From assembly GCF_036250065.1 (NCBI RefSeq), contig NZ_CP109199.1:3162001-3226000 (forward strand): a DNA stretch of 64,000 bases. The letters are read 5' to 3'. The first letter of the stretch is position 1; each line of letters opens with the position of its first letter. The position numbers and the translations under genes are program-made. This stretch comes from Micromonospora sp. NBC_01699 (lineage in GTDB: Bacteria > Actinomycetota > Actinomycetes > Mycobacteriales > Micromonosporaceae). Positions 41,461 to 48,346 of the stretch are shown here, in pieces. The notes under the pieces were generated by a model. The model searched no databases. It was not told the DNA's origin and was given only the letters and a program-made list of their open reading frames with translations.

Positions 41461-41489
41461 TTCTGCGGCGAATTGAGCTGAATTAGGCT
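41461..41489 (+). promoter_or_regulatory. Promoter candidate for repeat-peptide/JmjC unit
   Basis: TTCTGC (41461-41466), 17 bases, TAGGCT (41484-41489). It is followed by a hairpin in the presumed leader (GTGCAC at 41529-41534 pairing with 41548-41553) before the ATG at 41601. Confidence 0.35.
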
Positions 41490-41600
41490 GCTTGGTGGAA
41501 TGACCCCGCCAGCGGGTTAGTGGTGATCGTGCACCGGGTACCACCCCGTGCACGGCGCCCCGCCGCGTGGAAGGTGGGGCGACTGAACCGAGGGGGCCCG

Positions 41601-41906
41601 ATGAGACTCGACGACGACGACATCCGGACGAGCGGCGGCGGCGCCGGCGAGGGTCCGGCCGACGGCGGTGCCAACCCGGCGGGCCGCGACGGGGGCGCCG
41701 ACGGCGCGGCGCAGGGTCCGGCCGACGGTGGTGCCGCGGTCGGTCAGCACGACGGCGGTGCGGACGGTTCCGCCGAGGGCCCGGCCGACGGTGGTGCCAC
41801 GCCCGGTCAGCACGACGGCGGTGCCGACGGTTCCGCCGAGGGCCCGGTCGACGGCGGGGCCGATCCCGGCCAGCGTGACGGTGGCGCGGACAGCGCCGCC
41901 CGCTAG
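41601..41906 (+). CDS. Asp/Gly/Ala-rich 21-residue-repeat peptide (BatC-like)
   Basis: This is a 101-residue protein. Residues 1-17 (MRLDDDDIRTSGGGAGE) form a distinct N-terminal segment. Residues 18-101 are four 21-residue repeats of pattern GPxDGGAxPGQ(R/H)DGGADGxAx. The tenth to twelfth positions carry R, H, H and R in turn; other positions are mostly Gly, Ala, Asp, Pro and Ser. There is no signal peptide, Cys or hydrophobic core, so it should be disordered. It resembles small 'BatC'-labelled actinobacterial peptides. A JmjC hydroxylase gene starts 13 bases after it, which suggests an enzyme-substrate pair; the N-terminal segment could be a leader. Confidence 0.7.
   Translation: MRLDDDDIRTSGGGAGEGPADGGANPAGRDGGADGAAQGPADGGAAVGQHDGGADGSAEGPADGGATPGQHDGGADGSAEGPVDGGADPGQRDGGADSAAR
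41652..41903 (+). repeat. Four tandem 63-bp coding repeats
   Basis: Units 41652-41714, 41715-41777, 41778-41840 and 41841-41903 each encode 21 residues of the repeat peptide. Units two and three are the most alike. The reading frame is kept in all four. Confidence 0.85.
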
Positions 41907-41919
41907 CCGGGACCCGGAG

Positions 41920-43173
41920 ATGACCGACGACGCGCCGGACGGCCACCGCCGTCCGGCGCTGGCCCGTTGCGTGGCCCTTCCCCCGGCCGCCTTCGTCACC
42001 ACCCACTGGGGCCGGGCACCGCTGCTGTCCCGGGCCAAGGAACTCGCCAATCCGGACGGCTTCAGCGACCTGCTCAGCCCCGCCGACGCCGACGACCTGC
42101 TCAGCCGGCGCGGACTGCGTACCCCGTTCCTGCGGGTGGCCAAGGACGGCCGGGTGTTGCCGACGGACCGGTTCACCGGCGGCGGCGGCGCCGGGGCCGA
42201 GGTCACCGACCAGGTGCTCGACGAGCGGATCCTCGACCTGTACGCCGACGGCGCCACCCTCGTCCTACAGGGACTGCACCGCAACTGGCCGCCGCTGATC
42301 GACTTCACCCGCGAACTGGGCGCCGCCCTGCACCAACCGTTGCAGGTCAACGCCTACCTGACCCCCGCCGGGAACCAGGGCTTCGCCACCCACTACGACA
42401 CCCACGACGTCTTCGTGCTCCAGGTCGACGGGGCCAAGCACTGGCGGATCCACGAACCGGTGCTCATCGACCCGCTGGAACGCCAACCCTGGGGCGGCCG
42501 GGCCGACGAGGTCAGCGCCACCGCCGCCGGACCACCCGCACTCGACGTCACCCTGGAACCCGGCGACGCGCTCTACCTGCCCCGAGGCTGGCTGCACAGC
42601 GCCCAGGCCCAGCAGGGCAGCTCGCTGCACCTCACCGTCGGGGTCCGCGCCCTCACCCGGTACGCGCTGGTGGAGACCCTGCTCGGGCTGGCCGCCGAGG
42701 ACCCACGGCTGCGCGCCGCGCTGCCGTTCGGCCTCGACCTCGCCGAACCGGCCCAGATCGCACCCGAGCTGACCGAGACCGTGGCCGCGTTGCGCGACTG
42801 GCTGGACCGGGCCGACCCGACCGCCGTCGCGGCCAAGCTCCGGGACCGGGTCTGGTCCGCCGCCCGGCCCGCGCCGATCCGGCCGCTGGCCCAGGCGGAC
42901 GCCATCGCCGGCCTGGACGCCGACTCCCGGCTCGCCCCCCGCGACGGGCTGCACTGGCAGCTCGGCCCGGCCGGGGCGGACGAGTCGGACCGGGTCGTGC
43001 TGCGCCTGTTCGACCGGACCGTCAACTTCCCCGGACAGTGCGCGCTGGCGCTGCGGGCGTTTCTCGACGGCGGTGTCTCGCGCGTCGGTGACCTGCCCGG
43101 ACTCGACGACGACGCGGACCGGATCCTGCTCGCCCGCCGGCTGCTGCGGGAGGCGGTGGCCGTACCGGCCTGA
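41920..43173 (+). CDS. JmjC (cupin-4) Fe(II)/2-oxoglutarate hydroxylase
   Basis: This is a 417-residue protein of the ribosomal-oxygenase-like JmjC family. The iron triad HxD...H is visible as His158 and Asp160 in FATHYDTHDVFVLQ and His226 in YLPRGWLHSAQA. GAKHWRIHEP and an N-terminal THWGRAPLL segment (equivalent to 'W..kPl') match bacterial YcfD/RoxA and eukaryotic MINA/NO66 proteins, which hydroxylate Arg or His side chains of proteins. The helical C-terminal domain after residue 260 is of the winged-helix type found in that group. The ATG lies 13 bases after the repeat-peptide stop, so the two are likely cotranscribed. Confidence 0.88.
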   Translation: MTDDAPDGHRRPALARCVALPPAAFVTTHWGRAPLLSRAKELANPDGFSDLLSPADADDLLSRRGLRTPFLRVAKDGRVLPTDRFTGGGGAGAEVTDQVLDERILDLYADGATLVLQGLHRNWPPLIDFTRELGAALHQPLQVNAYLTPAGNQGFATHYDTHDVFVLQVDGAKHWRIHEPVLIDPLERQPWGGRADEVSATAAGPPALDVTLEPGDALYLPRGWLHSAQAQQGSSLHLTVGVRALTRYALVETLLGLAAEDPRLRAALPFGLDLAEPAQIAPELTETVAALRDWLDRADPTAVAAKLRDRVWSAARPAPIRPLAQADAIAGLDADSRLAPRDGLHWQLGPAGADESDRVVLRLFDRTVNFPGQCALALRAFLDGGVSRVGDLPGLDDDADRILLARRLLREAVAVPA

Positions 43174-43191
43174 CCTGGGCTTGGGCCGGGG

Positions 43192-43842
43192 TCAGCGGAC
43201 CAGGGCGAACAGCGCCGCGGTGGTCAGCAGCCCGGCGGCCACCACCACGGTCACCGACTTCGGGTCCAGCCCGGCGTGCCGGCGGTCGGCGAGTAGCTTC
43301 GCCGGCGCCAGCCCGACCACCGGGCCGACCAGCGTCACCACCACGCCGAGCACCGGCATCCCGATCGCCAGGTCGCCGCCGTAACGCAGGCCGGCCGCGC
43401 GGGCGGCGAAACCCAGGGCGTACGCGACCGCCGCGCCGAGCACACCGAAGAACGCCAGCAGCGGTTGGGTCGAGCCGGGCAGCTCACCACGGTGCTTGTT
43501 CCGGTCCAGCAGCTCCCGGACCCCGTCGAGCAGCATCCTCGGGTCGGTCGGCGCACCCGGTGTCGGCATCGGCGGGTCACCGACCCGCCGGGCCCCGCCA
43601 CCGAGCCGTTCCCGCAGCGTCTGCCACAGGTGCAGCACCTCGGCGTCGGTCGACTCGGCCTCTTCGCGGGCCGCCTCAAGTTCCGCCTCGGCCCGCCGGA
43701 CCGCCTGCTCGGCGTCGCGTACGGCGCGTTCGGCGGCGGCGACCTGGCCGGCGTACCAGCTCTGCGCCTCGGCCCGTTCGGCGTCCACCCGCGCGGTCAC
43801 CTCGGCCAGCCGGCGGATCAGCTCGGCGTACGTCTCGCTCAT
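43192..43842 (-). CDS. Coiled-coil membrane protein of the FtsK-like operon
   Basis: This 216-residue protein has a coiled coil (about 5-75, e.g. AVRDAEQAVRRAEAELEAAR), a Pro/Gly linker and three hydrophobic segments (about 125-145, 152-172 and 192-215). I do not recognise a family. Its ATG overlaps the stop of the FtsK-like gene (ATGA), so it is the fourth and last gene of the operon and may anchor the ATPase, which has no membrane segments of its own. Confidence 0.8.
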   Translation of the reverse strand: MSETYAELIRRLAEVTARVDAERAEAQSWYAGQVAAAERAVRDAEQAVRRAEAELEAAREEAESTDAEVLHLWQTLRERLGGGARRVGDPPMPTPGAPTDPRMLLDGVRELLDRNKHRGELPGSTQPLLAFFGVLGAAVAYALGFAARAAGLRYGGDLAIGMPVLGVVVTLVGPVVGLAPAKLLADRRHAGLDPKSVTVVVAAGLLTTAALFALVR

Positions 43843-46541
43843 CGGGCCGGTCCGTAGGGGATGATCGTCTGCCCGGTGCGGTGCACCGCCCGGTCGAAGA
43901 AGAGCCCCCGCCACGGGCGCGGATACCAGTCCGGCCCGCCGGTGCCCGGATACAGGGAGGAACCCAGCTCCCCGCCCTGTACGTCCAGCGCCACCCAGGC
44001 GCCGATCTGGTCGGTCCGGGAGGCCGGGCCACCGAGGTCCGCCCGCATCCGGGCCACCCCCCGCCACCAGGCCAGTACGTGCGTACGCCGCTCCGGCCCG
44101 TCGTGCAGGATCTGCCGCAGGTGCTCCAGCCCGGTCCGCCCACCGGCCCTGGCCGCCAACCGGCCGGCGGCCGCGTCGACGGCGTACAGCAGCAGGTAGT
44201 GCGGTGCGCCGGGTGCGGTGCCCAGGCCGAGTCCGGTGGCCGTCTCGGCCATCAGCTCCGGCACCGTCTCCTCGTCGTACCAGGCCGCGTCGTCGCCGAG
44301 GGAGTCGTAGAGCGTCCGGGCGGCCGAGTCGGCGTCCGGGTCCAGGCAGGCGATCGAGAAGCGGGCGGTGCCGGGCGGGTGTTGCCGGTGCAGCGAGCGG
44401 GCGGCCGCGTCGAGCACCGCGCACGCCTCGTCGACCCGGGTGCCGATGATCGCCAGGTTCCGACCGGGGGCGCGGGGCAGCCGCATCCCGGCCGACCGCG
44501 CCTGGACGTCGATGATCTCGCCGAGCAGGGCGACCGGCCCGCGCGGACCGCCCGCCGCCCGGCCCTCGGCCGACCCGTCGACCGGCCGCAGCGCCGCGTA
44601 GTCCGGCGCCTCGGCCAGCCGGGGCACCGCGTCGCCGTCGAACAGCCGAGCCGGCGCGGCGTCCTGCGGACGCATCCGCCAGAGCTGGTTCTGCAACTCA
44701 CTCCAGGTGCCCCAGTCGCTGGCCGACGGGATCCGGGCCACCTGGTTGCCCTCCGTCATCCCGGACTCGGCGTTGATCACGGCGTGGTGCCGGGGCAGGG
44801 CCTGGGCCGCGTCGTTGCGTTCGGCGAGGATGCGCAGCGCCTTGGGCAGGGCGATCCGCAGGGTGAACTGGGCGACCAGCGCCGGCCGCCCCCAGAGCGC
44901 CTCGATGCCGCGCACGTCCTGCGAGGCCAGGACCAGGTGGATGCCCTGCGACCGGCCCCGGCGGGCCAGGTCCTCCAGCAGGTCGGCCGCCTCCCGGGCG
45001 ACCGCGTCCCGGCCGGCGAGCAGCATCTGGAACTCGTCGACCACGGCGACGATCCGGGGCCAGTGCCCGTCCGGGTCGACGGCGCGCAGCTCGGACAGCT
45101 TGGTCACCTCGTGCCGCTTGGCGGCGTCGGCCCGGCGGCGCAGTTCCTCGGCGAGGAAGCGCAGCAGGGCCAGCCCGAACTCCCGGTCGGTGTTGACGTT
45201 GATCCCGACCAGCCGCATGTGCGGCAGCCAGCTCGGGTCGCGGCGACCCTGGGCGAACCGGGCGAAGGACACGCCCTCCTTGAAGTCGAGCAGGTAGAAC
45301 TCCAGCTCGGCGGGGGAGTAGCGGGAGGCGAGCGAACCGATCCAGGCGAAGATCAGGTTTGTCTTGCCGGTGCCGGACGGGCCGCCGATCAACGCGTGCG
45401 GCGGGTAGTCGCCGAGGGTGAGCAGCACCGGCCGCCCCTGCGGGCCGTCGCCGATCGGCACCGTCAGGCCGGTCGCCGAGCCTTCCTTCCACATCTGGTC
45501 GACCGGGGGCAGCAGGTCGGTGAACGGCGCCGGTGCGGGCCCGGCGGTGACCGTCGCGGCGATCTCCCGGCAGGTGTCGGTGACCAGGGCGGCCGGCGGC
45601 GGCGGATCGAGCCGTACGGCCAGCCCCGGTGCGGTCCGCAGCCGGGTCAGGCCGTCGCCGACCAGGACCCGTTCGACGTCCGGTTCGTCGGGCAGTTCGA
45701 TGCCCCGGACCACCAGGTGCACCCCGCAGGCGGCACCGGTGCGGACCACCCGGTCGAGTTGGCCGCGTTCGTGCCGGGACAGTTCGTCCCCGCCGAGCAG
45801 CACCGCCACCCGCCACGGTTCGGGCCGTCGTCCGGTGGCGGCGGCGAGTTCGCGCAGCGAGCCGTACTCACCGGCGAGGACCGTCTCGTTGATCCGGCGG
45901 ATCTGGTCGACCAGGTCGTCCAGCAGCCGGGCCAGGCCGCCCGGCCCGACGAAGGTGAGCAGGCCGGCGGTGGACAGCGGGGCGAAGCCGGCCAGCCCGC
46001 CGCCGAGGTGCTCCGGGTCGTACCCGATCAACCGCACCGCGCCGGGTTCGGCCCGGCCGATCGCCCGCAGCAGCAGGGCGGCCACCACCGCGTCGCAGCC
46101 GGCCCGGTCCTCGCCGGCCAGGTGCACGTGCCCCTGGTCGAGCAGCGGCACCAGGGCCGGCACCGGTTCGGCGCCGGGCAGCCGGACCGCGCCGACCCGC
46201 AGCGCCCCGGCGGGTTCGTGCCGGTCGGCCGGGCTCGGCCGCCACGCCGGCCAGGGCGCGCTGGCCGCTCCCGGCGCCGCGTCGGTCGCCGCATGGGCGG
46301 TACGCCGGGCCAGGTCGACGAGTTGGCCGTCGTACTCGTCGGCGATCTCGTCGAGTCGGCGGTCCCGTTCGGCGCCGACCCGCTGCGGCACCCGCGCGGC
46401 GGCCCGCCGGGTCCGGGTCAACCGGTCCCGCGAGCCGTCCAACTCGGTACGGGCCTGGGTCAGTCGTCCACGGGTGACGCCGAGCGCGTGCGACAGCATG
46501 CCGCGGACCCGGGTGACGAGCTGGGTCCGGACGTCAGCCAT
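43839..46541 (-). CDS. Three-lobed FtsK/SpoIIIE-type ATPase
   Basis: This 900-residue protein has an N-terminal helical region (1-90), a first degenerate ATPase-like lobe (about 140-330, no P-loop), a central canonical FtsK/SpoIIIE domain (about 350-620) and a C-terminal degenerate lobe (about 650-890). The central domain has Walker A GGPSGTGKTN (386-395), Walker B RIVAVVDEFQML (496-507) and the FtsK-like LVLASQDVRGIEALW. There is no membrane segment and no gamma domain, so it is not a chromosome-segregating FtsK. A degenerate-active-degenerate order recalls EccC/EssC of type VII secretion. The ATG at 46541 overlaps the upstream gene by 8 bases. Confidence 0.85.
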   Translation of the reverse strand: MADVRTQLVTRVRGMLSHALGVTRGRLTQARTELDGSRDRLTRTRRAAARVPQRVGAERDRRLDEIADEYDGQLVDLARRTAHAATDAAPGAASAPWPAWRPSPADRHEPAGALRVGAVRLPGAEPVPALVPLLDQGHVHLAGEDRAGCDAVVAALLLRAIGRAEPGAVRLIGYDPEHLGGGLAGFAPLSTAGLLTFVGPGGLARLLDDLVDQIRRINETVLAGEYGSLRELAAATGRRPEPWRVAVLLGGDELSRHERGQLDRVVRTGAACGVHLVVRGIELPDEPDVERVLVGDGLTRLRTAPGLAVRLDPPPPAALVTDTCREIAATVTAGPAPAPFTDLLPPVDQMWKEGSATGLTVPIGDGPQGRPVLLTLGDYPPHALIGGPSGTGKTNLIFAWIGSLASRYSPAELEFYLLDFKEGVSFARFAQGRRDPSWLPHMRLVGINVNTDREFGLALLRFLAEELRRRADAAKRHEVTKLSELRAVDPDGHWPRIVAVVDEFQMLLAGRDAVAREAADLLEDLARRGRSQGIHLVLASQDVRGIEALWGRPALVAQFTLRIALPKALRILAERNDAAQALPRHHAVINAESGMTEGNQVARIPSASDWGTWSELQNQLWRMRPQDAAPARLFDGDAVPRLAEAPDYAALRPVDGSAEGRAAGGPRGPVALLGEIIDVQARSAGMRLPRAPGRNLAIIGTRVDEACAVLDAAARSLHRQHPPGTARFSIACLDPDADSAARTLYDSLGDDAAWYDEETVPELMAETATGLGLGTAPGAPHYLLLYAVDAAAGRLAARAGGRTGLEHLRQILHDGPERRTHVLAWWRGVARMRADLGGPASRTDQIGAWVALDVQGGELGSSLYPGTGGPDWYPRPWRGLFFDRAVHRTGQTIIPYGPAR

Positions 46542-47403
46542 CGGACTCCCGCAGGTTCTGGGCGGCCACCGAGCGAGCGTCGTGGCCGAGCCGGTTGAGC
46601 AGCAGTCCGGTGAGCACCCCGGCGGCAACCGCCGGGTCGGCCGGGTGCGGTGGGGCGGTCGGGTTCTTCGGCGGTGGCATCCGGCAGACCCGACTCAGCG
46701 CCGTTTCGAGCACCTCGGCGGGCAGTCCGGGCAGCAGGTCGCGGGCCTTGCCGGTGAGTTCGTCGCGCAGCCGGGGCAGGTCCTGCGCCCGGGGCGGGTG
46801 CCCGAGCAGTTCGGCCGCCAGGTCCCGCAGCATCGGCGGGGCCACCGCGGCCATGCCGAGCCCCACGTCCGCCGGTACGTCCCGGAGCTGGGCGTGCAGT
46901 TGGCCCCGATCGTCGGCGCGGACCCGCTCGGCCACCCGGCGCAGCAGGTCCTCGGCATCGGTGATCTCGCGGTCCGGTTTCGCCTCGGGCGAGTCCCGCT
47001 GGCCGGTCAGCTCGGTCACCCGGACCGACCACCACCGGTGCACCGGCCCGGCCGCGCCGCGTGGCTCCGGTACGGGTCCGGGTCCCGCGGTCGGCGGATC
47101 GTCGGTGGGCTCGCGCCGCTGGGTCTGCCCGGCGACCGGCGGCCCGTCCCCGGCCAGCCCGATCGCGGCCAGGTACGCGGCGACCTGGTCCTTCGCCACG
47201 AGCAGCGCGTGCCCGGCGGTCTCCGCGTGCTCGGTGGCCGCGGACAGCTCGGGGACCCCCATCGGGTCGGCCGACTCCTGGCGGACCCAGCGCAGCCGGT
47301 CCGCGGCCTGGCGGAGCCGGTCCAGCGCCTGCGTCACCAGGGCCACCGGCAGTTCGTCGGCGGCGGCTCGGACCTGTGCGCCCAGTTCCTCCACGATGGA
47401 CAT
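46534..47403 (-). CDS. Hypothetical helical protein of the FtsK-like operon
   Basis: This 289-residue protein has an N-terminal helical bundle (about 1-85; VALVTQALDRLRQAADRLRW, HALLVAKDQVAAYLAAIGL), a Pro-rich linker (about 88-115) and a second helical region with a conserved-looking VHRWWSVRVTELTGQ. It has no signal or membrane segment and no known motif. It starts 7 bases after the stop of the 86-residue gene and overlaps the FtsK-like start by 8 bases, so it is tightly coupled to both. It may be a chaperone or adaptor for the small protein, which is inference. Confidence 0.75.
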   Translation of the reverse strand: MSIVEELGAQVRAAADELPVALVTQALDRLRQAADRLRWVRQESADPMGVPELSAATEHAETAGHALLVAKDQVAAYLAAIGLAGDGPPVAGQTQRREPTDDPPTAGPGPVPEPRGAAGPVHRWWSVRVTELTGQRDSPEAKPDREITDAEDLLRRVAERVRADDRGQLHAQLRDVPADVGLGMAAVAPPMLRDLAAELLGHPPRAQDLPRLRDELTGKARDLLPGLPAEVLETALSRVCRMPPPKNPTAPPHPADPAVAAGVLTGLLLNRLGHDARSVAAQNLRESDG

Positions 47404-47410
47404 CGGCGGC

Positions 47411-47671
47411 TCAGAGCGTCGAGACGTAGAGCTGCGCCTGCTCCACCGCGGCCAGGGTCGCGGAGAGACACTCCTCCAGTTCCTGGGAGGCCTGCGTGAG
47501 CGAGGCCTGGGCGGCGCTGACTGTCTCGTGTCCACTGCCCTCCAGCGCGCCGGCCAGGGTCTGCTGTGCCTCGGTCAGCTTTTCGCTGGCCGCCTGCACC
47601 GCGGTCTGGCCCTCGGTGATCTGCTGGAGGGCGGCATCGATGGCTGCTTTCAGCTCGGCGACGCTCGCCAC
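47411..47671 (-). CDS. Small helical-hairpin protein, WXG100-like in shape
   Basis: This is an 86-residue, almost wholly helical protein. Two amphipathic helices (about 3-42 and 49-84; AELKAAIDAALQQITEGQ and LTQASQELEECLSATLAAVE) are joined by a Gly-Ser-Gly turn at 45-47. This size and layout match WXG100/ESAT-6 secreted proteins, but the Trp of WXG is absent. The GTG start follows AGGAGG. It is the first gene of the operon that continues with the 289-residue protein, the FtsK-like ATPase and the coiled-coil membrane protein. Confidence 0.78.
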   Translation of the reverse strand: MASVAELKAAIDAALQQITEGQTAVQAASEKLTEAQQTLAGALEGSGHETVSAAQASLTQASQELEECLSATLAAVEQAQLYVSTL

Positions 47672-47876
47672 TGCGGAACCTCCTGGGGGCGGGCGGGGAG
47701 GGCTCTCGTTTTCTGCTGGGGTCAACATACCCCCGTGGGCGGTTCTTGCCTCGGTGTCCGTTCCGGCGCACAGCGTGGCTTCCGGTGGAGTCCGAGGTAG
47801 GACCGCAGCACTCACCATTTCGGGCAACATTAAGTCGGATCTCCGACAGACTGCCCGAGACGGCGTACGGCAGTCG

Positions 47877-48257
47877 TCAGGCGGGTCGCAACCAGCGCGG
47901 ACCGCGTACCTCCGCACCCAGCGCCTGGACGCGGGCCCGCAGCTCACGGTCGGCGGTGACCACGACGCAGCGCCGGCCGGCGGCCTCGGCCCGGACCAGG
48001 TCGACGATCCGGTCGTCGCCGGACCCGGTCGCGGGCACCACCCGGACCCGATCGGCGCCGGGCACGTCCCGGGCCGCCCCCTCGACCACCAGCACCACCT
48101 CGACCGGTGCGGGCAGGTCGGGCAGACCCTGATCGGCAACCGGGGCGATCGCGTCGCGCAGCCGGGCGGCCGCCCCGGCCCGGTCCCGCCACCAGCCGTC
48201 CGGTCGGGAACCCATCACGTTCGCGGCGTCCACCACCAGCAGCGGCTCGGTCTCCAT
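47877..48257 (-). CDS. NYN/PIN-like RNase domain protein (YacP-type)
   Basis: This 126-residue single-domain protein is of the NYN fold. The acidic active-site residues are visible in LLVVDAANVMGSRPDGWW, GSGDDRIVDLVR and VVVTADRELRARV. Such domains are Mg-dependent ribonucleases acting on rRNA or mRNA. ATG at 48257. The gene is divergent from the ClpC-like gene, and its 5' end abuts that gene's SigB-like promoter. It is 205 bases upstream of the FtsK-like operon on the same strand and may or may not be part of it. Confidence 0.82.
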   Translation of the reverse strand: METEPLLVVDAANVMGSRPDGWWRDRAGAAARLRDAIAPVADQGLPDLPAPVEVVLVVEGAARDVPGADRVRVVPATGSGDDRIVDLVRAEAAGRRCVVVTADRELRARVQALGAEVRGPRWLRPA

Positions 48258-48281
48258 GGGGTCAGCCTGCCACCGGCGCAC

Positions 48282-48306
48282 GTTTGTCGGGCCGACCGCC
48301 GGGTAG
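48282..48306 (+). promoter_or_regulatory. SigB/SigF-like promoter (ClpC-like gene)
   Basis: GTTT (48282-48285), 15 bases, GGGTAG (48301-48306), ending 40 bases before the ATG of the ClpC-like ATPase. Confidence 0.55.
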
Positions 48307-48346
48307 GCCACGCCGACCGTGTCGCGCCCGCCGAAGGGGACCAGAG

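Noticed and set aside
43839-46541. Calling the ATPase a chromosomal FtsK/SpoIIIE
   Set aside because: It has no N-terminal membrane helices and no gamma winged-helix domain, and it has two extra degenerate lobes.
43560-47499. Very long plus-strand frames opposite the FtsK-like operon
   Set aside because: They read as Arg/Pro/Ala/Gly-rich nonsense typical of antisense frames; the minus-strand genes have motifs, RBSs and four-base overlaps.
47727-47732. GGGTAT (minus strand) upstream of the 86-residue gene of the FtsK-like operon
   Set aside because: It resembles a SigB -10 element but no GTTT-like -35 lies 14-16 bases away, so it was not counted with the six SigB-like sites.
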